Shown one piece after another: positions 35,985 through 48,222 of a stretch of 64,000 nucleotides of DNA. The stretch covers positions 377,001 through 441,000 of the forward strand of contig CAWZYM010000275.1 of assembly GCA_963966185.1 (NCBI GenBank), given 5' to 3'. The stretch is from Rhabditoides inermis (taxonomy: Eukaryota > Nematoda > Chromadorea > Rhabditida > Rhabditidae). The notes under the pieces were generated by a model that saw only the letters and a list, made by a program, of their open reading frames with translations, was not told the DNA's origin and did not search any database. How positions within the stretch are numbered: position 1 is the stretch's first letter; each line of letters begins with the position of its first letter. Made by a program: the position numbers and the translations under genes.

Positions 35985-38900
35985 ATGTCTGATTCGGATG
36001 AAGACATCGTCATTCTTGACGTGGTTCCCGGCAACGGCGAGAAGTGAATCTGTTGGAGACAAAAAACAATGTTATTAAAATTTATGGTTTTATATATTAT
36101 CTAGGCGCGCGCTACCTGTTCTACGAGCGTTTGAGGACATTGTCTTCCCTTCACCCCGGCGCGTTATCGACTACGGCGACCAGCCGGTGAGCAGTCGCCT
36201 ATTTCGTAATCGCCTACCCGACTGCCTAGACAAGATGGCGGGGCCCCCGCCCATTGAAAAGCGGGGGCCCCGCCACCTCTCAAGCGGCGATCGCGCGTGA
36301 ACGCCGCGCGACTGCCTCTCTCGGTGGGGCGGGGTTCCCGCTCACTGAGCGGGGCCCCCGCTAGCAGGCGTGCGGCGCCCCCGCTACAGTCACAATCGCT
36401 TGCGATTCGATCGCTGCTTTCTACTACTTATCGATTGCTTTCTCCTGTTCAATCAATAACCATTTCAAAGTATACATTTATCTGTCATTGCACACATATA
36501 GTTACATCACAACACAACACATCAAAGAATGTGAACGTATCTCGGGTCAATCGTGCACACAATGTTTGAGGGGAATAAAAATGTGGTAGTTGCAGTTGGT
36601 GATAGCGCTTGAATCTTCTCGCGAGTTGAAGCGACTTCTGTCCGGCAGAGTTGATCACACGCAACATTCGGCATTTAGCAGGAAAGCCTGCAAGACATAA
36701 GAATTAGAAACCAAAAGTAAGAATATATCCTATCATACCTGTGTCTTAGATTCCATTCCGTTCTGCATGATGTTCCCTTTTGTCACAGGGCTGGAGCGGG
36801 AAGGTGGCAGCTTCCATAGCCGTTCGCCGCAAGAAGCTGAAAATAAAAAGACATATCAAATACACTGTATAATGCTAGAATCAAACCTCACCTAGGGACG
36901 AACTTGCATCCGAGCTCGGAGTAGGCAAAGTGGGTCCCTCGTCGCTCGTCGCCGAGAAGACATCTGTGAGAGGATCGGTATACATAGACTGTTAACCACG
37001 ACCAAACTCGTAGAAGTTTATGTTCGTCAAGTGCATATGGTATGAGCTTTTCGACAGAAAGGAGCTTTAATACGGGAAAGCTTCTTTCGGTCTGAAAAAT
37101 AGCAACTGATACTGGTTTGCTGGTCAGTATGCAATTCCTTACTCATGCGGTGAAACTCGCGCATGAAACCTCTTTTTCCAACCAGCTTCTACCATGCGCA
37201 CTTACTTACTTCCTACGATAGCCGAATACACAATTACAACAATCACAACAGACAAAATACAAAAGAAACATGAAAAAACAAAATGTGAAGTAGTGAAATA
37301 GCGAACAACAACACTTCGAATTCAAATCGACAACGGCGTCTTTCCGATTTCTCGCCCGCCCCGAGCGAGCGGCGCGGGGCCCCCGCTCACTCACTTTTCC
37401 CGCCCATTTTAGCGGCGACCCCGCTCGGCAAGCGGCAACCCCGCGGAAGGGTTGCGGGGATCCCGCTAGCCCGGCGGGGTTCCCGACAGCCCAGCGCGGC
37501 CGCCGGCTCATTTGTCTGAGTGACAACCGTCTTCTTTCAGCTTATCGACGAATTCGCGCGCTCACCGTTCAGCATTAAGCATCTGCTACGACCTGACCAA
37601 CATCACATGGTGAGTTTTGTTATAGAGAGGGGACGCTGTAGACGCGCTCTGTTCACTATCAGTGCCTCGACGATCGCGTGCTCATCATCGACCCGTTCAT
37701 CCGGCAGGGCAAGAAGCGACCCAGGGGCATCAAGTGAGCTGAAGAGCGAGCTACGCTGTTATGTGGTTGTGCAGGGCGCCGCCGAAGACACTCGCCCCCG
37801 CCAAGCCGTACGCTCCGCCCAAGCAACGGATTCTGATCACGAGGTGAGCACGTTGCTATGCTACTCATCAGGATAATGATCAGAGCAGAGTCGGAAATGC
37901 ATCAGGAATTGTTTTATCTGAATATTACATCACCATCATATGCAGTATTATGAAAGAGCAATGCTATGTTTTTTTTAAACACTTTGTAGTGTTCATATTT
38001 CACAACTGCAAGACCCGAAGGCTCTATGAAAAGACGCTTGGCGTGTTGAGGATGTTAGTTAGTTGCGGTATGTTGTCAACCTACCGTCTTGCAGTGACAT
38101 CACGATGGGCGTCGAGCCTGTGCCCATTCCGATGTACATCGACCTGCCGGGCGTGTCGGACGAGGAGGTGGCGCGGCTCACGCCCCGACCCTTCAAGTAC
38201 GCGCGCCGCAACCTCATCCAACTGGTGAGGAAAGGTGGCAGTAGCGTGGTGTTTGTGAATAATGTTGAGTTCCTTTTCCAACTACATCTTTTCGTTGCAG
38301 CGCGTGCCTGACGAGGAGTTGACTGGAGAGGAGCTGGACCGCGAGGAGCACCTGCCCGTCAGTCAGCAGCCAATACTATCTGTGACACAACACACAACAC
38401 CATACTCAATCACATATTTAGTTGGGAGTCGGAATCGCAAACATGAAAACGTACAAATGGAGATGACTCATTAGAATCTAAGATGGTCGTAGATTTGCGC
38501 CGAGTGAAAAGAGATTTGCGCCGATTTAAGGAATTCGTTAATCTGGCTTTTGCATTAACACTGCAACCTGTGCCTTTGTTAGTTCCGATGTGAGTGCGCG
38601 CCGGGCGGCTGCCACAACCTGGGTATGTACGAGAACCGAAAGCACGAGTGCGCGTGCCGCCGACGCGCAGCCACCCTCATCCGCACAAGGGTTCGTCTTT
38701 TCGCTTTTCCTCGCTTTCCTTCCCCCCTCTCTTCTACTTGCCCACTTACTTGGTATGTGCGATGCGCGCAGTGCCTTTTTTTCAATTCTCTCCCCATCTA
38801 GATGTGAATATCCTTCTCGTTAAGACAGGCAGTGTGATCAAACTGCGCTACGGGAACGAAGAGGCGTACCTGTCGCAGTGTGGGCCCGAGTGCGGCTGCC

Positions 38901-39716
38901 GCGCCAGCTGCTACAACGCGCTCCCCGCCATGCTGCAGCACCGGTAAGTGGGGTCGGAGAGAAGCGTGTGTGGCATATCCACGAAGGAAATCTCGTACAC
39001 ATTTCACAGACTATGCGCACCGAAAGCGATAGCGTAGTCAGTCCGCGCACGTTCTTTTTGTCTTATTCACTCACCCACTTGTTCGAACAACTATATGGTA
39101 TTCCCCCTCGACTCGTCGGAAATTTTCCAGACAGCATTTCATTGCATATCGAATTTATCCGCGTTATGTTTTCTGCGCGAGATCATTCGACCGCGTTATT
39201 TGCGCGCTCGGCGGTCGCGTTTCAGGGAAATGAGAGTGCAAGTCTAATAAAAGCAGATCGGAGCATCTTCCGGAGCTAATAACTTCGTTAAGAATTTTTT
39301 GTTTTCTTTTTGTCATATGAACGGATGCCAACTGTCTTCTTTTTGTCATATGAACGGATGTCAACTGTCACTGTTCCCAAGAGCTTGTTGGCTCGTTTTT
39401 GTTGATATCGTTACTCCAGAATTTATTTAAATCATGAGAAACCTCCAAAATGCATAGCTTTAATAGGTGATTCAGCGTGTTTTTTTTCTAATAACTTTGT
39501 TCAAACTCAACCAAAAACTTTCAAGTGTCTTATTCGACGTCATTTTTTTTGTTGTCTAGCTTGCGTCTGAATTGACCGAGAAAATTGTCTTACCGTGAAA
39601 ATGGGAGATACTCTATATGACGCGCGATTCAGACTCGAAATCTTCATGTGTCGCCGGGACATGGGGTTCGGGGTGCGAACGCTCACCAACATTCGACCTG
39701 GTAGGAAGAGAGAGAA

Positions 39717-39776
<60 letters not shown>

Positions 39777-39828
39777 TAAGGGATTGAGTAAGGGAAAGAG
39801 AGAAAGTAGGAGAGAGAAAAGGAAAGAG

Positions 39829-39863
<35 letters not shown>

Positions 39864-40578
39864 TTTTAGGACAGGTGATTGCGGAGTACTGCGGCGAGCT
39901 CATCTGCGAAAACGAGCTGATAGACAGAGTGTGAGTCGCTCACCTGAAAAAGTGTTTTGTACTGATAAGAGATCGAGAAAATGAGGGGATAGAGATGACC
40001 TGTGCATTTGCAGCGAGAAGGACTATGGCCACAACGAGTATTCGATGAACATCACGTATGGCGGCGAGAAAGAGAGGCGCTACCACGGCTATCGCTGGCC
40101 GTTCCATGTACGTACCCACTCACCCACTCACCTACTCACCCACTCACCCTCTCACCCACTCACCCACTCACCCACTCATCTACTCACCCACTCACTCACC
40201 CACTCACCCACTCACCCACTCACCCACTCACCCACTCACCCACTCACCCACTCACCCACTCACCCACTCACCCACTCTGCAGTACGAGCGCTACAACGGG
40301 CGCGCGTTGTCCCGCGAGCAGGGCGCTCTGCTCCACTACCCTCCGCTCTTCGTCGACGCACTGGACGTGGGCAACGTCACCCGCTACATCAACCACAGCT
40401 GCCTGCCCAACTGCGCCATCATCATGTGAGTGGCGACAGGGAGCAGGTGTGCGCTGTCCTTCGAACCTTCCAAACGAGCCCATCTCTAACAGTCATCCCC
40501 ACACCGCCTCATAGTGGTTTTGTGGTCGTTTCGAACCCCTACACCTACGTGCGAGAGAGTGAGTAAGTGGACACGGAC

Positions 40579-40619
<41 letters not shown>

Positions 40620-42175
40620 TGTTGTCGCAGCGTCCAGACCAACTCGCGTCTTCCCTCGTCTCTCCGTCTCTTTATCATCTCAGTCGATCCGATCCCGGCC
40701 GGAAGCGAGGTGAGGCAGTTTTTATTATCCAGAGCATTTCACTAATCCAGAGCAATGATTATGACTACAAGTTTGATTGAGTGGACGACAGTAATCAGAT
40801 CATTCATAACTGCCTTTGCATCTGATTTCGAAATCATACAAAAGTACGTGTTCCGAAAGCGTTCTGAATTGCCGAGAGGGATATGGATGTTTCGTCGAGA
40901 CTGTCCAGACTTCTAACGCGTGGCCAGAGTGAGTTTCCCTCTGCTGTCCAGACTAAAGGCCGGAACGCACGACCAAAAATGAATCGCAAGTGTTTCACAA
41001 AACGCGCGCGTTTTGAAAACTTTTGAAAACGCGCGCGATTCTGTCGCGTTTGCGTTTTGCACCCGTCGTCTGAAGTTGGATCTCGATAAACGCTGGAATT
41101 GGCGCGTTTCTAGTATGCGTTCGCTATTTTTCGAACAAAAATTAAGGTTTTCTTTCAATCTTAATTTTTTATTGCCATTTCTCAGTGCCAATTTAGTCAA
41201 CAATTAAGCAGTATGAAAGTGTGATTACTTTTACGATGATTTTGTAAAATTTTATGTTCACATAGCTTCGTATTTACACTGTTCAATAAATAAAAAAAAT
41301 ATATCGAAACGTTCGATCATTTCAAATCCAGAGTGATGTTCGTTGATGTCCAGTGCGAAACGCTGGGTTCGAAACGCTGGTTCTCACTGCCGTTTCAGAA
41401 ACTCTACCGCCACCGGTCTGCGTTTCAGTCAGCGGTTGTCAAACAAAATATTGAAAAGAAAGTTTCATTTAGTCTGCACGGCCCTTAACTCCTACCAAGA
41501 TTTGTTAGAATTTATCTATGCTATATCTATGCTGACCCCGCAGAATGCGCCTTCTCCCTCTTCTCCCTCCAATGATCTGAAGAATATAGATGCCCTCAGA
41601 ATGGCTGAATAAGGAAATCTGTTCTGTGGTAAAAAAAAAAGATTACCGATGGGTCAGTCAGAACATGATTTATAGTCTGAAGAGTGAGAATGCACTGTGA
41701 CCGCTACTAAAGTGTGTATATGTGTTTGTGTGTGTTGAGCTGTTCTTGGACTACGGCAAAGCGCACAACGCGGCGCGGAACTGCCGCTGCTTCGGACCGC
41801 TCTGCGCCGCCAATCCGGACAACCAGCGCGTCAACTACGCCTGGATCAGCGAGAAGCAGGTACACGGTACACACACTAGTTCTCTTCCTCTATTTCTCCA
41901 CCTGTCACTTCCTTCCGCTTTCTTTCTCTCTGTCGTCTGTCATCTGTCGGAAACAGTTCCGCGAGACTACGATACAAGCACGAGAGCTTCAATTTTTGTA
42001 AGGGAACTTTTGCTATGTGTAGAGAGTAGGTGGGAGTGTTGTTTGTTGTGTGTAATTGAAAAAAACACACACCACACAGCTGCTTTCAGAAGGTGCGCCT
42101 TCTACAGGAGCACCTGACGCGGCAGTGCGTGGCCTACAATGCTGTCATAGAGCGCGCCTCGCAGTCGGAGGTATG

Positions 42176-42218
<43 letters not shown>

Positions 42219-42240
42219 CCCCCTCTCTCTCTTATTCCCG

Positions 42241-42273
<33 letters not shown>

Positions 42274-42274
42274 A

Positions 42275-42327
<53 letters not shown>

Positions 42328-42486
42328 CCTCCTTCCCTTTCGTCTATTCCAATCATGCTCATGTTTCAGACGAGTGGTAGCCAGAAGTATATGGAAGGTG
42401 TGGGCGGGAATAAGAAGCGCTGCCGTCTGGATGGGCATGACAAGGAATGCGAGTCTGACGACGACGACGATATCATTTGCATCTAG
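35985..42486 (+). CDS. SUV39-type SET-domain histone lysine methyltransferase
   Basis: Eighteen exons: 35985-36043, 36105-36186, 37541-37609, 37663-37733, 37775-37843, 38095-38224, 38301-38357, 38583-38690, 38825-38943, 39633-39700, 39870-39930, 40014-40107, 40283-40425, 40515-40558, 40684-40709, 41740-41859, 42090-42170, 42370-42486; phases agree, 505 residues. No chromodomain or ankyrin repeats. GVEPVPIPMYIDLPG leads into a pre-SET with nine cysteines (CECAPGGC, CAC, QCGPECGCRASC; residues ~182-242) for a three-zinc cluster. The SET domain (~255-405) has RRDMGFGVRTL, EYCGELI, RYINHSCLPNC (NHSC 366-369) and ELFLDYG with the active-site tyrosine; post-SET CRCFGPLC is short. These features predict nuclear H3K9-type methyltransferase activity. 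The ends are DSDEDIVILDVV and SDDDDDIICI, both like SUMO-interacting motifs. Exon 9 needs a TTAAG acceptor and exon 16 a GTTGAG acceptor. Which C. elegans SET gene is orthologous is unclear. Confidence 0.9.
36238..36380. repeat. GC-rich hairpin cluster
   Basis: GGCGGGGCCCCCGC and GCGGGGGCCCCGCC face each other around a 10-bp loop (36238-36274); more GCGGGGCCCCCGC-like pieces follow to 36380. Related GC-rich CCCCGCT units lie at 37355-37510. Both sit in intron 2 of the SET gene, otherwise AT-rich. Confidence 0.8.
39095..39290 (+). mobile_element. TATAGG-family element, one-ended copy
   Basis: TATATGGTATTCCCCCTCG...CCAGACAGCATTTC...GATCATTCGACCGCG...TTTCAGGGAAATGAGAGTGCAAG, a diverged copy of 22843-23110, in intron 9 of the SET gene. 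Confidence 0.65.
39706..39865. repeat. (GA)n microsatellite
   Basis: Purine-rich array filling most of the intron between SET-gene exons 10 and 11. Confidence 0.9.
40112..40276. repeat. (CTCACCCA)n array
   Basis: About 20 octamers with few variants, filling the intron between SET-gene exons 12 and 13. The reverse strand reads GGGTGAGT repeatedly. Confidence 0.95.
42178..42325. repeat. (CT)n microsatellite
   Basis: CT array with short breaks in the last SET-gene intron. Confidence 0.9.
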
Positions 42487-43211
42487 ACCCTCATTCCACA
42501 ATCTCAACTACTTCCGTAATTCTCTCAATTTGCTGGCTGTTTTGTTATGGTTGTTAGTTTATTCTTGTTCACGCATCTCGCTTATATCATTTCTCTTTTT
42601 TCACGTTTCTGTTGTTGTTAAAGTTGTTTTTTTGGTTGCATGATGTATCGAGAATGAAGGTATCGACGATTTTGTGGTCAATTTAAATGTTGCGCCGACA
42701 TATTAGAAAATTGGAATATGTACTCCGCATCCTCTTGCCTTATTATGTACTGCGTCTCAGACAATGCGAAACAATTTTTTTCTCTTTTTTGATTATCAAT
42801 CTACTGATAGCAATAATCGGCACTACCGGACACGTTGGGTTTTTTTAATATTCACGTTACGGTTTAAAGGGAGGGTACCCTCTGATTTTCGAAGTTGAGT
42901 TAACATCAAGAATCAGGATGTGAAAATATATCATTAAAGAACTCCGAAGAAAAATAGAGTGCCCGGGGATCAGGGAAAACATGTTTCGCGTTCACGAATA
43001 TGATATTCAAAATTTTGGGAGCAATCAAAAATTCGCATATTCAATTTACCAATACGATTCCGCGTGACAAACGAAATATCCAAAAAAAACGGGCGGCCTC
43101 AGCTGACATCTGTAGCTCCGCCTATTTTCGCCGGTTCAAACGGCCGATCAGTCTCGTGTTTTTGTTGATTTCTATCGATTACTTCTTGTTCACCCATTTT
43201 CGCGCCAAAAG

Positions 43212-44051
43212 GGCATCCTGTAAAATTCAACAATTCAACAATTCAACAACTGGGAAAATTCAACAATTCGGAAAATTCAACAACGAAAAATTCAACAAAA
43301 AATGACGTCATAGCGAAATTTTCTGAGTGTGTCCAAATAACGGGCCCGTTCAAGAGTATTTGTTTGGGGGACTCGGCCCTGTTTTTTTAATGAATGTGTT
43401 TTGCGAAGTATTTTCATCATTTATTGTTGGAAATATAGGTCTGCAAACTATTTCAATTACGTTTACAATTAAGAGAAGGTGATGAAGCCGTATTGAAAGA
43501 AATAGTTTCTCTTCGAAACCGATCGTCGAGAAGTGTGCTTGTAACGAGCAGCCCAATCACATCTTTGACGACTTCTGGACAGTAGCAGTCCTGATCGAGA
43601 ACTCTGTGCGATTGAGTGCACGCCGATGCAGCTCAACTAATGCTACGCGACCTGTACAGCCATTTTGTACTCTGTATACTCACACCAAAGCATCCGAACT
43701 GGACGTTGCGTCAAACTGCTGCAAATGTTCGGCCCACTTCTCTTCTATTATACTATGTCATTGACAATATGATCTGAGCCGTGAAAAGGTTTGCAGAAAT
43801 GTGCATGCAACTACACCTCATCAGTAAATAAAAGTACGTCGCAAAATATTACATTCGTCGGTTTCATTTTAAAAAGGGCCGGATTCTCCGGACCCCAAAT
43901 ACAGAATTCTCGAACGGGCCCGTTATTTAGAGACACTCAGAAAATTTCGCTATGACGTCATTTGTTGTTGAATTTTTCGTTGTTGAATTTTCCGATTTGT
44001 TGAATTTTCCCAGTTGTTGAATTGTTGAATTGTTGAATTTTACAGGATGCC
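43212..44051. mobile_element. Mutator-like non-autonomous element with 9-bp target duplication
   Basis: 840 bp. Inverted ends GGCATCCTGTAAAATTCAAC and GTTGAATTTTACAGGATGCC; arms of about 140 bp with TTCAACAA repeats and AACGGGCCCGTT at the inner edge. CGCCAAAAG is duplicated exactly at 43203-43211 and 44052-44060. Long inverted repeats plus a 9-bp duplication are typical of MULE elements. The ~550-bp centre shows no transposase that I recognise. Confidence 0.85.
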
Positions 44052-44169
44052 CGCCAAAAGATTGATTAGAGCGCACATATTTTGACCTCCTCCGGCCCAG
44101 CTCACTCTTTTCCCGGAGTTCTTCTTCAAAGGAGAGGTGTGCGGAATAATAACATGAAGTCGACATAGT

Positions 44170-44460
44170 TAGTATCGATATGGCGATCAAATTGAAACCA
44201 AAATTAAAATTCTACCAATTAATATAAATGTGATATGAAATGAAATAGCACCATGAAAATCAGGCAATTCGTCAGTTTTTTTGTGTTGAGGTACAAACTT
44301 GGCACCATTTGACACGAGTTTCCAATGGGAATTTGTTTTCGAAATTGGTCCCGCCACGAAGTACGGAAGCTTTGTATCGTCATTTTTTAACGTGTGACAA
44401 AAGTGATCATTTCATTTCACCACTCCGCACTCCTCTCCTTTAATAGAGTACTTTCTCATA
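44170..44460. repeat. dispersed repeat, second copy
   Basis: Inverted partner of 34570-34850 (ACGAGTTTCCAATGGGAATTT, TTGGTCCCGCCAC). Confidence 0.6.
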
Positions 44461-45423
44461 GGAAAGGCATGCTGAAGTCGCCTCAAAGTTTGTGTATATT
44501 GCGCTCGAATACGCTCTTTCAAGAGAAAAGTGTGCAGAAATATGCACACAAGTGCACGGTCGATGAGGGTTTCTGCAATTTTCCGCCATTTGCAGCATTG
44601 AGAAAAGTGTCCAATTGAGAAAAGTGCATCAATTTTGATAAATTTCCAGATTCCGTTGCTAATTCAATTTCAAAAATGAGAGGGTACAATTCCTTTAATG
44701 TTGTTCGATCGTTTTTTTCTTCACATTGTCATTTTAAGATTCAGCTCAGACATTCGTCTATAAGTGCACAATCGCATGAAGTCTGCGTATTAGTCTTTGC
44801 AAGTGCATCAGCAATTGGAAATTGGAAATGTATGTTGAGAAAAGTAATTATCTCGTAGACACACAAGTGTCCATCATTATCGCATTACTAGCTTTCTGTG
44901 GAAGATCTACAAGAACAAAATTAGAACATGTGCTTCATTTCTACTAAAATCATATCATAATAGAGATTAGATGTACTCACTTGTTTACGAGTTCAGTCTC
45001 GCTTCAGCATCGGAGTGTGACCACACATGTTTGTAGTCTTTCGTATAACTTTTTTTTAAATTTGTTTCAATTAATTGCGCGAATTGCAGAAATCTGGAGA
45101 CGTTAAAAGTGATAATACGATTGTGGAAAACTAGCGGTTAGAGAGTCAATTTGAAATGTAATGATTGTGGCGACGGAGAACGAATTTAATGATGCACGAA
45201 TTCGAAACGACGGGAAACCGCCAGTACCAGCTCTGAGTTCCCTGAACCGCTCAACGTTTCGCATTCTCACCGCATCAGAAAAAGTGTTTTTCAGTAACAA
45301 TAGTTATAGGCTCTGTGAACGCTTGTAGTTTTTTTTTGTCAAAAGAAGGAATAATTGAGAAAAGCAACAGTTTGTAAAAAGTGCGTTAACTAAAGTACAC
45401 TACTCGCCACATGGAATAGCAAA

Positions 45424-45605
45424 AGTGTGGGCCCGGGTGCCCCCGGTGTGGGCCCGAGTGGGCCCCGTAATCGATCATATCGAAATATTTTCTTATGAAA
45501 CTTTGTATGCATAATGAGAAAAGCTGATTGACCCCGGTGTGGGACCGTGTGGGCCCGACGGGCTCACTCTGTGCCCCCGGTGTGGGACCGTGTGGGCCCA
45601 AACAC
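45424..45605. repeat. GTGTGGGCCCG tandem-like repeats
   Basis: Two clusters (about 45424-45467 and 45532-45602) of GTGTGGG(C/A)CCG and GTGCCCCCGGTGTGGG units with GGGCCC palindromes, separated by AT-rich sequence. Confidence 0.75.
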
Positions 45606-46536
45606 GATATCTTCATATTTCGCCATTTTCATCAAAAACAAACATTACTAACGTAATCCCCATAGTGTATTTAGGCTGGAAACATGTTTTGAGCGAAAAA
45701 TGAAACATGTTCCACTCATCATGACATCATGAGTTGACGTCACTTTGCCGTTTCGACAGGTCACACTTTTCCCGTTTTGATTAAAAAATAACTACTCTAG
45801 AGTTCATTGTTCTGTTTGTGAGCTACGTGTGGAAACTGATTCTCTTATTTGAATTGCATATATGATTGATATATGATTGGTCCCCCGATAAAACAGTCTC
45901 CCCTTATTGTCATCCAATCGCACATGGCTACTTTGCCTTCAGCGGTTACAGTCTGCTGCGCGACTGGTGGTGTCACTGGGTCAACTTCTGAAAAGACACT
46001 CGAAATGTCATAATGCACTTTTGATAAAACACATGTATTAAAATCGATTGTGTCTCGTTTTCCGAATCAGGAATATACCATGTTTCATAGGGTTCCGATG
46101 AAATTCAACATGTTCCGTTCAATACCCACGTCATCATTCATACAGTACTCTTGTGACGCGCATGCATGGGTGCCACGAGTGAGCGTGGGCAGTGAGAGAG
46201 AGAGCTCCGATCAAAATGTGAACTGCACCACTGAACTTCTCATCTTTCACTACTTATGATAATGTTGTTTCAACATTTTATTTTTATTTTTACCACAACA
46301 TTTTCACACATGAGTCTTGTTTTGAGAACCCGGAGAGAGAGAGGAGGGGGCGGGGCGTGGACGAGTCGCGTATCTCTGGCTGTGCCCTGCCACAGGCGGG
46401 CGAGACTGCGACGCGAGAACATGCCGCATTGTCGCGTCAGCTTGAGTTGTCTATACTCGCTATTGTACTATCCGTAAAAGAGCCATTTGTTTGAAGTTTG
46501 AATTTAAAAAAAATCAAAAAATCTTTTTTTTTACCC

Positions 46537-48175
46537 GAGTAAAACTACAGACATCGGTCTGAAATTCACGGGGAGTAGGTAAAAGAGGATGGAGGATTCA
46601 GCCATTCTATTACTTTCCATCTGAGATCTTTCTTATCCGGAGTACGCCCAGTCTCAGTTTGTCACTAGTCAGCCATGAAATGATGCGACCTGTTCGTTTG
46701 CATTCCCACAAAAATTTGCCTAAAAAAACTGCTCTCCCCGCGAGACAAGTCCATTTCTGCGGTCGCCATTTTGAGAGAATCGGTTGTGCCAGCCGGTGAT
46801 CGAATGACGCTATATTTTCGAAAATCGAGGGTTCAACGACTCAATCGATTATCGATCGTTTATCGTCCATTATTAGTGATATCCAAAACGCATTCATTAT
46901 CAGATCAAAGAGAAATTGAATTAGGACAGATGTTCCAACGATTCAAGCATTTTCACTCGCGGGGGTGCCTACGCGCCTGCCACTCTCTCTGTGTATTTGC
47001 TACTGAAGTTCCCGTCATTTGTCCAGTTTAAATACCACTACACCATTCACGTGTCATGGTTGTCTATGCACCTGTTGCTAGCACATGAACATGATACAAG
47101 CATGTCATGAAGTCATGAAGATTGATGTCATGAAGATGGCGAATTACAAAAATCGGCTTCTGTAGCGGTCTTTGTATATGAGTCCTCCAAAAACTGCAGC
47201 TTCTCAGCTTTATCCACCGTCGAGTAATTTGGGATTTAGTGAATTCCTATCATCATCTGATTACTGTTCGAATGTGAATATAAAGAAAACTACGGGTCTG
47301 TTGACAAAACGTCTAACGGTTGATTTGTTAGAAAAAAAAGAAGCATATATGTCGTTGAAATTGCAGTTTTTATCTTTCAGGAGAACTGAAATATACTACT
47401 TTTCACGAAACTGGCAACTTTACAGAAAATCATAAACAGAACATTTGTGAGAAAAGTTGATAGAAAAGATGAAAATCCGGCTCTGTACCGATTTGCGTTT
47501 TGGTATGCGGAACATTTCTTCTTTTTTTACCAACTCTCTACCTTCACTCCCCGCGGAGTAATTTGGGATTGAATAAAAGCTGGAAAGTTATTTTTTTCAT
47601 TAAACACCAAAAATCTGTATTCGGACCCACTTCACACCTTACTACAATTAGCTTACAGATGTGCATGTGGGCTAGAACATTATTTCAATTTAAATCTTCT
47701 AGGTTCATTGTACCCGGAGTTACTATTACTTTCACTTTGTTTTCTTTGTCCGTTTTTCGGGAGGGTAGGGTAGGGTGTTTCTCTCATTGCGCATCAGAAA
47801 ACAGCGCGCGCCGCGCACTGCCCGGGAAGTTAGCATTTACCAATGATAGCACTTTGCATGCGATTTACATCGATTTTCATGATATTCCACACACCCCTCA
47901 TTTGTCGGTCAAAAAAGGGAACACACTATATAACATTTACCACCTCTTTCTTTGCAACGCCAAAATGGAAAGCAAAAAGATAGTTAGGAATACTTTATCC
48001 GGACTGTACACTGTATGCACAGGTCGCATCATTTCATGGCTGACTAGTGACAAACTGAGACTGGGCGTACTCCGGATAGGAAAGATCTCAGATGAAAACT
48101 GATAGAATGGCTGAATCCACCATCCTCTTTTACCTGCTCCCCGTTTTTTTCAGACCGATGCCTGTAGTTTTACTC
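46537..48175. mobile_element. 1.6-kb element with ~190-bp terminal inverted repeats
   Basis: Ends ACCCGAGTAAAACTACAG and CTGTAGTTTTACTCGGGT; arms continue through AGACATCGGTCTGA, CCATTCTAT, TCTGAGATCTTTC and GGAGTACGCCCAGTCTCAGT. Inside are repeated units (ATCGGCTTCTGT, GAGTAATTTGGGATT, CCGGCTCTGTACCG) recalling the tandem units at 21.8-22.5 kb, and a GTCAAAAAAGGGAACACACTATA end of that family (about 47906-47931). The 200-residue frame at 47500-48102 is not a recognisable transposase. Confidence 0.75.
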
Positions 48176-48222
48176 GGGTTATGAAGATTTTTTGTTGTTG
48201 TTTTTTTTTGAAAACATTGGGG

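Larger units (their letters stand above)
42487..48222. other. gene-free repeat region
   Basis: 5.7 kb without a supported gene. It holds a Mutator-like element (43212-44051), a copy of the 34570-34850 repeat (44170-44460), GTGTGGGCCCG repeats (45424-45605) and a long-TIR element (46537-48175). The remainder is AT-rich unique sequence. Upstream exons of the transporter fragment were looked for here and not found. Confidence 0.55.

Noticed and set aside
47500..48102. 200-codon frame as a transposase
   Set aside because: No DDE motif or family resemblance; its 3' part reads through the inverted terminal arm.
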